Assembly: GCA_950106755.1 (NCBI GenBank)
Contig: OX467084.1
Span: 6,014,001 to 6,078,000, forward strand
Source of the DNA: Climacium dendroides
Taxonomy: Eukaryota > Streptophyta > Bryopsida > Hypnales > Climaciaceae
Direction: 5' to 3'
Length of the DNA stretch: 64,000 bases
Shown: piece by piece, positions 47,563-59,900 of the stretch
How positions within the stretch are numbered: the stretch's first letter is position 1
Layout of the letters: each line of letters starts with the position of its first letter
The notes under the pieces: generated by a model
Seen by the model: the letters and a program-made list of their open reading frames with translations, nothing else
Databases searched by the model: none
Told to the model about the DNA's origin: nothing
Program-made: the position numbers and the translations under genes

Positions 47563-50540
47563 TCATCATTACAAACACACATATGTAATTGAAAGTCATA
47601 CAAAGAGTTTGATGTTTTCTATACACTATGTACTATCTAGTGTTGCCAACATTTGTGAGAACTACAACTTGTATTCAATGGTACATATAAGAAATGAACC
47701 TTGACAATTGCTTTAGAGGTACTTATTCCCATACCACTTGAATTGCTTGCTTGATTTCTCACTTGTTCTTCACCCAAATGCAAAAATCTTTGACTATCTT
47801 CCAAAGATTCTCTATGAAATGGTAGATAGTGTGTAAAAGGAATCCAAATTGTTGTATAATTTTAAATTATTCATTTCTCAATGTTTATGAAGTTGAAGTG
47901 CATTTCATTACACTCATTTCATTTTGCTTTGGAATTTTGCGTTGCAATTTTGTGGTTTCAAAATCGGTTCATTTTTGAGCATGCTAGAGCTTTCTAAAGT
48001 TGTTGAACTTTCTAGTACTGAAAACTGGACTGAAAAATCGTAAATCAGCTGGACTGACTGTACGACGCACTTTGCAACAAACCCAAAAGTGCCACAAATC
48101 TTCAAACAGACCTTCAAACAAAACAAAGAAATCGATCTTCAACGCATAATACTTTCACGACCCCGCAGACTTGGCACGGTTCCATCACAACTTCCAAGAT
48201 GAAATAGCAGACGCAATCCAAAGAAACAAACAGCAATTTGAAGGCATGCAACCCCACCCCCGTAAATTTGCTACTTCGAACAGCGTCCACACATCTCAGC
48301 GATTCTCACACATCTGTAGAAAGTCAAACCTCGACACACTTCGCAACCCTCAGCAGGCGCCTCAAAACCTCGAAACCTCTTCCTCAAAACCTGCAGTTCC
48401 GGCAGCAAGTCGCAGCAGGCGCGGGCGGCCAACTCCTTCGACAACGACATTTGGTCTTTTACTTCCGATCGGCGGCAGTGGGGGACGGAGGTCTTTTTCG
48501 GGTGACCGTGGAAATCATCCATTTTGGTGTCATCCATGAATAATTAGTTTTGAAAAATCCAAAAGTACTTGTTGAAAGTAAAACCATTGTGGAAGACCTC
48601 CCTTTTTCACACAAAATTTGGCCAATGTAAACTTGGGGGACATTAAACCCTACCTACAAAATGGGCCCGGTAAGTTGGATTTACCCTGGGAGAAAACACA
48701 GGAATTTTTTATTTTTCACATAAATTTTTTATTTTTGCAAATTTTGAATTCATATTTGCCATTAGAGACTCCAAATTAGCTAGGGGAGGTCTAAAGCATA
48801 CCCTAGACACAGCTCAAAACAAGGGGCATGTTTTTTACTTTTATCCCTCGGAGAACCCCAAATTATCCTATTGAGTCCCCTTCGTTGGCATAATTTAGTG
48901 TTCTTTGTATAGTTGCAATTCTGTCCCACATAGAAGGTCATTCATCATTTGAAAAAAGGTAGCAACATCGTTTATGGTTAAAGGAAATCATACCTTTTGC
49001 AATAGTGTGAATTTATCCACTTTAAAAGTATTCATTAGAAATCAATCTACTATAGAAGACCTTTCCTTTTCACGCAAAATTGGGAGGATGAATAGTTGCA
49101 CTATTGTCCTACTTAGAAGGATTTTCTATCATCCACCACACAAGAAACATTCATGACGGCATTGATGGGTTAATCTCATGAAACAATTGTTGATTTTCCA
49201 CTAAGGGGAGGAGAAGGTAGGGTGAGGCTTCCTCCCTCTTTGCGAGGATAGTGAACTCATTATGGTGACTTTGGAAGGTGTATATTGACCAACATTGCGT
49301 ATTAAACTCTACATTTGTTAATATGTAAACCTCCAAAATCTAGATTGTATCAACTCTTATATTTTTTCAAATCCTAATTCTCATTCTAATGTAAATTTTT
49401 ATTGCCTTTGTTTTGAAAATTAATTGAAACCTACAGGTTTTTCATAAGTTCCTTCAAATTATTTCTCAACTCTCTTGATTCACTATACATAATTCCCTAT
49501 TAACCCTTTCAATTCTCATATTTTTCTTCTCAAATTCCAAATTCTTTCCACCTCTTGTTTTTGAAATTAAATGGACCTCAAAGGTTCCCATTAGTTCTTC
49601 CAAAAGCTTTTTAAGTCCCTTGATTAAATTTGACATTGGATTCTCTCTAGGCTTGATTTTAGTCTTGCAACTTTAAAATTCTATTATTTTCATCATGGCT
49701 ATATACCACCATTTTTTTGTTGTGACTTCAAATAGATTCTATGATTACAAAATGAACTCTATATTTATCAAATTAAAAAATTCAACTTTCATATTTTGAT
49801 TTCTTTAACCCCTAAAGTCCCATGGCCAATTTTGTTTACCAAAACCACTCAAAACTACCACTTCTACTATAATCACCTACAAAATAAATTTTTAAAAATA
49901 TTTTTAAAGATCTGACTGTAGGATCTTGTTCTACACTTGTCTTAAATCATGTGATAATTTTTTGTGATTTTTGAACTTATAGATTGAAAGATATTAGCAT
50001 TCAAAATGAAAGAAAAAAATTTCTTTCAAGAAATTGCTATGATTGCCTTCTAATTTTTTAGTTCATAAAAACTTCAAAATTCAATAACTTTCTCACTATA
50101 GGTTCAAACACCACAAAACAAAGCCCATGCACCCCTCCTTGTTGAAAGCTTTTTGACAGTACCAAGAACGCAAGTAGAAAATGCACAATCCAGGAGATCT
50201 CAATGTAACAAACAAATCAAACAATCAAATTTAAGGTATGGATTTTTCTTCTAAGCCTCCACACTATTCTATTCCATTATTTATATTCTAAGCTTTGACT
50301 TTGAATAAAACAATTGATGCACCTTCAAGCAATAATTGACTATTTGCAAATCTCCTATCTTCCAAATCAATTATTGATCAAATTAACTTCCCATGGTCTA
50401 AAATGCTCCTAGTGGATTTCCACCTAATCCTATTTTACTTCCAACTTCATCATCTAAATTGCCTCCATCTTCTAATTCCACTTCAATTGCAATTGTACAC
50501 CATTCTTGATCTTCTTCTCCCTCTCTATGTTTAGTTTAAG
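47563..50540. other. AT-rich end of unit 2, nearly identical to 20663-23640
   Basis: No convincing gene. I noticed only isolated differences from unit 1 (for example near 48651 against 21751). Confidence 0.5.
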
Positions 50541-52630
50541 TCTTTATGCAATTTGAATTCAAGTTTGAGTGGTTGCAACCTCAAGTTTTTGGCTTGGATT
50601 AGCTCTAAGGTAAACTATCACTTACCATGGAGTGAACCTTATCTAAGAGGTCTTCAAAGATGGCCTCAACGCCCCCCTTGTTCTCCATCTTGTCCCTTCA
50701 TGATTATGTGTTTATCGATTAATTGTGGAATTTTTAATACAAGTTTTGGAATTTTAATTTCAAGTCCACTTCCTACTTCTCCTTCTAAGTTTCCCTTCTT
50801 CTATTTTCTTTCTAATATCCCTTCTTTCCCTTCTCACTTCATCTTTTTCTTCTATCTCCAATTTCTAATATCTTCAATAATTGAAGTCCAATAGTCCACT
50901 AGTTGACTTTGTAAAAAGAACCAATTATTCAAATTTTAAGATGAAATTCAAATAATGCTATCTCCTTGTTTACTTGTCTAAGAGCTAATAATTGTAGATA
51001 GAGATTTCCAACATCTAAATGAATCCTCCCTAAATTTCTTCATAATCTCCTACAATTGCTATAATTTCCAATACTTGAACATAATCTCACTATCTTAATT
51101 CTTCAATTGCACTTTGTGAGTGTTTTAATATCCACCTTTGGTATTAAACAAGCACAACCATGTTCTTAGGGATTACATAAAAGTTTATCCTATTTGGATG
51201 CCTAGGCTCGGATCATTGTGCCTTTTAAGCAATGGATCCTTTTTTATATATCTAGATGATGTGAAATGCAAAATGAATTAACTACAAGCTCAACCAAACC
51301 AACTTTTGGCCAAATGGTTGAATCGTGGGTTGCTAAAACGTGGAGAGTGTCCTCCCCGTGGGTTGAATGTAATAAGGCTACTGTGATTTTGGAAGCAAAA
51401 GTTTACAGTCACAAACTATTAATTCTAAGTTAGAGAACAAATCATTCCATTTTCAATAATATAAGATTCATTGAAATCCAATGTCTTAAAGGAAGTTCTG
51501 ACCAAATGAAGTTTAGCCTTTAGAAGGCAATTTAAACTTCATCCATCATTTTCTAATGACTTCCAAAATCAATTTGACCTTGGATTTTTCCTATAGTTTT
51601 ATATTAAAATCTCCTATCTAAACCCTAAATTTGACTTTGGATGGACAAAATTTTCCTAAATTCATCCAAATCCTCATCTAAACTTCATCATGTGATTTTT
51701 CATAGAGCTTAACTCAATTTACGATTTATTAAATAGTTTTGGGCTCTTCTAATCTCCTATAAGTTTCTACACTTAAATTCCTACTTGCTTAACATTGAAA
51801 GGTTTTTAGTTGACAACTATTTTTTCCTAAAGATGTTGAATTACTTCTATTGATTTACTATTTTTAGATTTCTAAGACTTTTTCCTTATAGAACTTTGTT
51901 TCACTTCTCTAAAATGCTAAGACACTTGAATATTGAACTTTCTTAGTTAGTGAAAGTTTCAAGCAGATGAGGCTTGATTGCTAATTAGTAAACTTCATCC
52001 GCTAATTAATTAATTAATTCTAGCCTACAACTTAAATTTAACTTTTAACTTCACTTCTGGACACTAAATTTTAACTACTCTTTAATTTTCCTTTCTTGTT
52101 CCTTTTAAATGAATTTTACTAATCTTCATCCATTTTTGTTCTTAAACTTCATCCACTTGTAGCTTACTCATTTTAAGTCTATTTTCTACGTGTCTTATGT
52201 TTTTGGAAACCTCTAAACCTCTTTTCCAAGCTTTTAAGCTAAAATTAAAATAAAATCTATCCCTAATGGTTTGAATCTAACTTGTATTCCGGCTATGGTT
52301 TAAACTTCTATTTAGTAAAAGATTTAAAGGAAATGAATGGGATTTAGGAACTCACCTCAAGGTGAACCTCATTAATGAGATGGTTGAAATGCCCTCAAAG
52401 CCTTCTTCATGCTTGATCTTGTCATTTCTTGAATTGTGCTCTCTACTAATGTTTCAAAGGTTTTTTTAATACAGGTGAAGGAATTAAATTCTAACTCTAC
52501 TTCGAAAGTTTCTCTTCTTTCTATCTTTTCCCCTACTTCTTTTTCTTCTACTTCTTTTCTATTCCATAATTAGAACTCACTAATTGACCTTGCAATAGAA
52601 TACTTGTACCAAATTTCAAGACAATAATTA
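50541..52630. repeat. Segmental duplication, partial third unit
   Basis: Matches the start of units 1 and 2 (5347 and 23641 onward) and closely tracks 23641-25735. The match stops abruptly at about 52630, where ACAATAATT is followed by unrelated DNA. This defines the right edge of the duplicated block. Confidence 0.8.
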
Positions 52631-53039
52631 ACACTATATTCATTAAAATGAGAGTTTTCCAAGAAAATGAGAGGTTCTAAATACATAGTTTTCTTTAAAC
52701 ATAGGTGATTTTGTTCTATACGGAGAGAGAAAAGCAATGCATCATTAGAAAAGAGTGTAAATATTGCAAGTCCATTATGAGAAGAATGGAATTTACCAAT
52801 AATATCCATCAAATATACAAGTAATAGTATGTACACTATGGAATGACACTTTGGATTCTAGACTTTACAATAGCCTTTTATAAGGAACCCAAAATTACAT
52901 TTGGATTCTAGACTTTACAGTAGCCTTTTATAAGGAACCCAAAATGTTATCATGGTCAACAATTGTTGATGTTCATCTGTACATCTACATTGTATCGGAT
53001 GATGTAGCTCATGCTTCGTAATAAGCATAATGTGCTTTA
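52631..53039. repeat. Unique spacer with a 50-bp tandem repeat
   Basis: Two consecutive copies of about 50 bp (52851-52900 and 52901-52945) sharing TTGGATTCTAGACTTTACA and AGCCTTTTATAAGGAACCC, differing at one or two bases. The rest is AT-rich with no gene. Confidence 0.75.
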
Positions 53040-53759
53040 CTACTGTGACATACTCTTCAACTTCTCATATGCCTTCAATATTTCCGGTCCTCTACTATAC
53101 CCAGTACAAATTGCGGACCGCTCTCGAATGATGTCCCACCTTTGCTTCTTCAAGGACCTTTCTTCCACAGCATCCCATAAACGACGGCTCCCTTCTAGTC
53201 GGGACTCTCCACTAAGACTTGAGCATTGACGTTTTGGAACATTCAAGTATCTGCGTCTATGAATTGGAGGTAGTGGAACCTCCGGTGTGGTCGCCTCTGC
53301 AATATACATGGAAGAGCTCCGAGATCGCTTCGTTTGGACACCTTCCGTTAGTGGAGGAAGGCGGGGAAGAGAGGAAGCAATATCTGGACGCACTTGGCAA
53401 ATCTCACTTGGAATGCCTAAAGTCACATTTGCTCCAATGTGTGGACAACCTTCTTCCCCGTAAAGCTTTCTTTGAGTCATTCGATCAGAAGTAGACGGCA
53501 AAGCACGTTGGCCAACGGATCGCAGCGGCGACGGGGAGAAAGAAAGCTGCGGACGCGTCCTACCACTCGGAGGACTGTCAACCACGTTGTCCTCAATAGA
53601 CTTCGTCGAGAAATCCATGGTGGAATTTGCAGTAGTGGCCGAACACAGTAAATTTCTAGTGCTGAGAATGATGTATTGCCCATAGTCTAAGATGGAGTCA
53701 GCAGAAGCTGCACAAGCGAATCCACCTTTCGGAACATGGACCTTCGAAGTTCTCATCAT
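53040..53759 (-). CDS. Hypothetical basic protein, 239 residues
   Basis: An open frame from ATG at 53757-53759 (a second ATG follows directly) to 53040. The sequence before the ATG (GCTTGATAG) could be a splice acceptor, so this may be a final exon rather than a whole gene. The protein is Ser/Pro/Arg-rich. Its C-terminal third is strongly charged (HRRRYLNVPKRQ, then SRRLWDAVEERSLKKQRWD and PEILKAYEKLKSM). No domain or signal peptide is recognised. GC content is like the larger gene upstream on the same strand, which ends at 54175, and two of the 21-bp palindromes (53924 and 54100) lie in the gap between them. It may belong to the same mobile locus. Confidence 0.45.
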   Translation of the reverse strand: MMRTSKVHVPKGGFACAASADSILDYGQYIILSTRNLLCSATTANSTMDFSTKSIEDNVVDSPPSGRTRPQLSFSPSPLRSVGQRALPSTSDRMTQRKLYGEEGCPHIGANVTLGIPSEICQVRPDIASSLPRLPPLTEGVQTKRSRSSSMYIAEATTPEVPLPPIHRRRYLNVPKRQCSSLSGESRLEGSRRLWDAVEERSLKKQRWDIIRERSAICTGYSRGPEILKAYEKLKSMSQ

Positions 53760-53923
53760 CTATCAAGCAAAGAAAGCCACAGATTGAAGAAGAACATAAT
53801 TCAAATTGAGAAAACACTGCTGCGCAATACACAGATCAAACAATATAAGAACTAAAACACAAGACAACACCCAACAAAAAGCTCAAAAGAACTTTGACAT
53901 GTATATCAGCCAAGCATGTGCTG

Positions 53924-56900
53924 TTTAGGTCGGACCGACCTAAACTACACAAGTGAAACGAATGAAGTGGATCACACAACATACTGGAACAAAGCAGTTC
54001 AAACATATCACACACAAAACTGATATCGCTTAAACGTTCTGAATGGATTCATTCAATCCACCAGTCTACTAGTATCAATTAAAAAATAAGTATATACAAT
54101 TTAAGGCGGACCGAGCTAAAATGCGCCAGTCTTGCACTCGAACTACACTTCCCTAGGAAACCATAGACCATGACCTAACTCAAACTAGAGGAAGCGCGAA
54201 CTACTTCCATTAGCACTTTGTATTCCTTGCGGTTCCTTTCATCGCAAAGCATTCGTCGCCCAATTCTTCCAGGACCATTTTCCTTGAATGCCTTCAAACC
54301 TTGGTTTCGAGCTATGTATAAACGTTGAAACCAAGGAAGCAAAACATCAAAAAGAAAGGAGTCCCGCGGACCATTTCCTCTATAACTCCACGCATCAGGC
54401 AGTATGACATTATGAGGCCTATTCATTATATGCTTCACAGGACTGTCATCTACAATGACAGTATTGTCAGACGAGAAGCTTCCTCTTCTATCTTTAAATA
54501 ACCGGTCTAGATTTTTGAGGAATAAGTCCTTGTCCGTTCCTGGTACTTTGAAATAGGTCAACCTTCCCGATCTATCTCTTTGTTTTAGTGTTTGGCAGGA
54601 GTCCTACCCAAGTATTTGGGAAGGCGGCAGTCCGTCTCGGAAAAGATATTGAGAAATCAGTTCAGTGGTAGACTTCTTCATAGAACTCCACACTGAAACT
54701 GTTGCAAATTTTTGAAGCTCTGTAAGGAAATTAGAGCAATGAGGCCGCACCCACACAGCCTTGGGTCCGACTAGCGTGGGCTCAGTTGCGGAGTGCGGCT
54801 GCGACAAGTCTCTCAATTTTTTGTGCGACAATCCCTTGGACTTCCAATCTTCGCAGACACATAGAATGCCATTTAGGTCCAGGACAACATTGATCCACTT
54901 TTCCGCCACCCTGGACTTGAATGGACGAACGACGCCCTCCGAAGTCCCTCCGAAGTCCCTCCACGACGACATGGAGGACCGGATTCCTACTGTCAAAAGG
55001 AATAGAGTGAGGACAGTTAACATTCTGCAACTCCTCTTTTTGTCGACACTACAATGATACGAATTCCAGAACCCGTGGACAATAGGGAAATGAACATACC
55101 TGCTGCTGAGAGGACTCAGCAGGAACATCAGGTTCAGCCTCAGGTTGAATGTCAGTCGTAACCACCTTCTTCGATTCACTTTGAGGAGGTCCTAGCACCG
55201 GCATTTCATCAAGGGCAACAAACTCATTTTCCAACACAGGAATTGATGGTGCTACAGAAGAAGCGCGAGTTGTACAAACATTTAAAGCATTCTGAAGCCC
55301 TACAATAGAAGAATTAAGATAGAATGTTGTATAAGACAACGATATATTACAACCTCAACAAATGAGTGTTAAAATACAAAATTGATTACAAAATTTGGAA
55401 CTCCATGGTTCAATCCACTAGAAGTTCCCGTGTCCATAAAAAAACTCTGTACACTATATCTACAAATGTAGCTCTAGAATACACATCAGCTCGAGTCGAG
55501 CTACAACAAATGACATCGAGTGATTACTTGGCACAACCTGTTGGTGGATCATTGGCGCGGTCGGTGGTACTCCCGGGCACTACCCCTTCTGGATCCACAG
55601 ACAAGTTCTGCCCACTATCACACTGCTGATCTCCCTTGGATATCCCCTCGCTTGCAGCTTGTGCGCCCTCCAAGGTCGATGTGACGTTCTTGGGCGATGA
55701 GGAACTCTGACCTCCACGTGTTTCTCTCACAGGAATAGGCGGAGGGATAAAATCCGGAGGCTCCGGTGGAAGAGGCGGAGTCGCAGCAGCATCCCTCTGC
55801 GGAACGGAGACAGCACTATCATTGGATCCTGATGGGTTGTTTCCGATGAAGAGCTGCTGCGAAGCTGTTGGTGGTGGAAGCGTGGCAACAGGCTGGGCTT
55901 GATTTCTGTCCAAGTACGCTTGCCACATTACCCGATTATGCTCACGCTCCTCCCTATTCAACCTTTGTTCCTCTAAGAAGGCCTGCACTAGACCCGCAAA
56001 GTTTTTAGTTGATTCCTTTTGGAACTCTAAATTTTCCTCCCGGTCTTTCTTTTGTTCGCGCCTGATTTCCTCTTGCTACTTCAAGACCACCGCCAACGAC
56101 ATCGACAAGGCTTGCATGTGGTCCACCTTCTTTTTTTTAGCAGGCCTAGTTCTGGAAACCGGAGTTTTAGCATCAACAGGTTGGACTGCCATGTTCTGCA
56201 GCCCTGTTGAGCTTGACGACCCTAAATTGGTCTGCGATGCACAAGCACCTGACGTGGTGATTTCGTCAAACATGTCGTAATCCCCCGCAATGTCTTCTAC
56301 GTCGAAGTCATCCTCTTCCTCCTCATTTTCATCTTCCTCGATGTCTTCCTCCATGCGCCTCTTCCCCCGGTTTTGGCCAGGCGAGGCAGCAGTCTCCGAG
56401 CGACCCCTTGGTCTGGTCGAATCAGGGTTGGACTGTGACTCACGTTGAGTCGATACAATGTCTTCGTCAACAACATATGAGGAGTCGAGGAAGTCATCCT
56501 TGTCCAGCGATAAACCGACCGTGGCAATATTTTGCCAGATGTCTGTTTCACAATCCGGGACAGCAGCGAAAACATCTACCCAGCTCATCTGCAGTCAAAC
56601 ACAGCATGTAGAATCTCAGAGTTACTGACTTGCAATTTAGGACGGTCCGACCTAAACAACATTCAAGGAACACAAGCTAAGATAGGAAAATAACGTCGAC
56701 TATTATGACAATTAATCATTGAGTTCCAGACTATCTATGCATTTTAGGGCGGTCCTCCCTAAACTGCAACCAGGATCTAGAAATTGTTCATTTACTACAA
56801 GTAAGCAGTAAGCGTCAAGTGCAGGTTTGCAGTTTAGGTCGGTCCGACTTAAATTGTAGCGATGTACTTACCAGTGCAACACATGTCAATTTGCTCCCAG

Positions 56901-59900
56901 CAAAAACAAAGAATATGCTTGACCCCGGATGGTAGAACTTCTTGATGATCCCAAGGTAGAATTCCATTCGCAGCTCCATAATATACATTCTAAACGGTAG
57001 CTCATTGTACCTCTTAGATTCTTTATAAGTGATTGTATCCGGAGCTCGAAATTCCGGTTCAATCCGGACCTGCGTTGGCAGGTCTCTGCTTTGGAGAAAA
57101 ATGAGCGATACTTTCCTCAGCGCCCTTGCCGAATTCACTGGGAGATCATAAAGTCTCTCATTTTTCGCTGGGTAGTAATCGGAGAAACTCCAATTATATG
57201 TGCGTAAGACCTCATTTTTCTCAACGAACCCGAGGACTTGAGATAAGTCAGTCTCGTCCTCGACGATGAACAACCAGGTCTTGACTTCTTCAAGCAGAGG
57301 TTCCTTCATTTACTGCTGAGACATTAGTACTTCCAGGAAGAACGGCTTCTCCATCGTGGAGCTCCCCTTCTCCAGCACTCCGGGAATCGATCGAAAATCG
57401 ATCACTCCCAAACCGATCAAGCTCACTGTCTCCGACGTCCAAACATCCGTCGGCCAGTTCTCATGTGTGTTGTAACGTATGCTGTAAGGACGCAAATGTG
57501 CGACCGACGAAGGAATGCGAAATTGGTTCTTCTTTTCCAGAAAGACTTTGAAGAAGGTCTCTATCTTCGGATCGATGGTTGCTGCTGTTTTATTTCTCCC
57601 TCGAGTTTGCTTGGTCATCGAAAAATATGCCTCACCCGGCCTTTCAAGCAACAGATTCATCGTTGCACTAGTGAAGCAACGGCTCCTCTTGAACTGTCGC
57701 CAGTTCTCCGGAATGAGCTCATTCCTTGCATTGAACAAGTTGAGTTCTGGACAGATCAGGTGAATCTCTTTTTTCACCTTCTCTCGCTTCACTCTCTCCA
57801 CCCATTCCTTGGCGCTGTAGCAGTCTTGTACGACCGTGGACACTGGTTTGATTGTCACTTTCGGATATGGGTGGTGGCGACTTGGTCCGGAGCGATTGAA
57901 AATATGCTTCGCCAATCTCTTCATATCATCGTAGCTGAGATTTCCAAGGGGCCTGAAGAAGTCTTTGCTCATTGCGCAACTTTCTTGTTTCCAATTTTCC
58001 TTCTCATTGAACTTCATCTTCGTCTCTGGATCGATGAGCTCCCCGTGTGCAGCACTGATGATAACTTCGCTCCAAACCTCGTAAACGTCATCGGGCGCAG
58101 AAATTATTTTCAGTTCGTTTATAAGCTTCAGCTTTTCGTCTGCACCCTTCTTCTTTGAGATCGTGAAGCTTTTATTTACGTCAATCATGGCGAATCTGAG
58201 ATTAACTGCCTTTTCAAAACTCTGCACAAGGATTGACTAGATTCATTAACTTGTGATCTTATCATAAACTACACTGCAGAAGGAGCTCTCTCAGAGAGCA
58301 AGTACAAAACTGTAAGCATATGCAGTTTAGGGCGGTCCGCCCTAAAATGTTTACCTTGTACTTTTGCGTTAGCGCAGTATGGGCTTTGCCTCGTTCCGAG
58401 GGTCCACCAGTTTTGTCTCCTTTCGGTGGTGCCGGTCTTCCCATGGAAACCCACACAGTCCTTGCTCCCAAGATATTTGTTGCCCAAGATGGTGTAGCGG
58501 GCTGAAAGTGGTTGGTCCGATTATAGTATGCAGAGATTGTCCTCAACATCTCCTTATCGAGTGACCAAACTATGTAGCATTTCCAGGTTCTGAAGTGTTT
58601 CTTCACTTCTTCGTTCACCATGCTTTCCTCTTGCATCATCAAGTGGCTTGCAGCTACGCTATGCTGGCCATTGATGATGTAGAAGTCTCCGTCCATCACC
58701 TCCTCCCATCGAGGTGGATCTCTTTTGCCTTTTGGCAAGACCGGTGTGACGCAAAGAGTCTGCTTCACGCTCTTGTCTGGCATGTTGACAAGATAATGGA
58801 GCATTTCTTTAACAATTTTGTCCTCCTTCACGTGTATGTTGAGTTCGGCAGGTGCCTCCTTCAACTTTCCAATTGGCAGCTCTTTCTTCTCACCAACTCT
58901 GTAGATAAACGCGGTGGAGTACTTCTCCCAGAAGTTCTTGTACAGAGCGCTTATATCTTTGTAGTTTGGCTTCCGCTCCGTCTTGAGGGCTTCCGGAACG
59001 ACATTCATTTCTTCGAGATAGCTTGCCGACTCCACGCCTGACTGCTCCGATGTCCTCTCGACTGCCTTTCTTGCTGACCCGGATGCCAGCGGACTGCTTT
59101 GAGGTGCTGTCGCTGGAGATGGTGGGGGCTTCCTGTTTTTCTTGCCTTTACTTTGTGATCCACCAGCCTTTTTCCCCGTTGATGGCTGACCTTCATCTTG
59201 AGCAGTTGTCTCCACGGATACCGTTCGTGGAGCCATGAAGGATCTTTGCATTGCCATCTTTTCCTTGATGACTACAAAGGAGTTCATCAGGAGCGTGATC
59301 TTCGTGCATAGTCTACTTCCTGTCAATGGACTTCCGTCCATGTTGTGGTACTCGCCATTGTCTATTTTGCGCTCCAACTCTTTGATCTCCGAACTGTATG
59401 GCGTTGGCTCTAGACTCTCCAAGAATGGCGATATGTTGAACCAAATCTTCTTTGAGTTCAAGAGTAATGTGAAGTGGTACTGATTGCCCGCTGGGAATTC
59501 GTTATTGGTGGTGACGCAGTGAATTTTGATGTTTGGGAATTTATCCGTAGACACCCGCTTCACTTTCTCGTCAAATGAGATCGGGAGATACGCCTTGGAA
59601 TTTCGGTACTTCATATTGAAGTGCATGTTGTCTGTATGGGGCACCATCTTCAGACACCACGCATCCACCTCTTTTGGATTTTCGAACTCCCACCAGTCCC
59701 CTTCTATCATATCCTCGTCCACATTTGGACTTTCTTCTTCGACATCCTCTACTCTTTTGAAGTGCGCCTTGAGTTGATCCATGTATTCCTCCATTCTGAG
59801 CATGGACAACTACAATTCAGTCTATTGTTGCGGTTTAGGACGGACCAAGCTAAACTGTTGCTAGACGTAGACGCACATTTTTCTTGTTGATCTTTATTAA

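Larger units (their letters stand above)
23641..50540. repeat. Segmental duplication, unit 2 (contains P450 copy 2 and an 8.8-kb insertion)
   Basis: Direct duplicate of 5347-23640. Homology is continuous except for the insertion at 31803-40640 and smaller indels. The stretch 47563-50540 is almost letter-for-letter the same as 20663-23640, whereas the P450 half (40641-46800 against 13565-19450) shows scattered substitutions every few dozen bases. Uneven similarity inside one duplication suggests gene conversion or more than one duplication step. Confidence 0.85.

Noticed and set aside
57463..58158. 231-codon plus-strand frame opposite exon 2 of the large gene
   Set aside because: It is the antisense shadow of the coding exon, and its hydrophobic make-up is typical of such shadows.
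58262..58354. C-terminal extension of exon 1 of the large gene (through GRTALNCICL)
   Set aside because: The frame runs through a GT donor and a telobox palindrome into intron 1. Splicing at 58355 keeps phase with exon 2.
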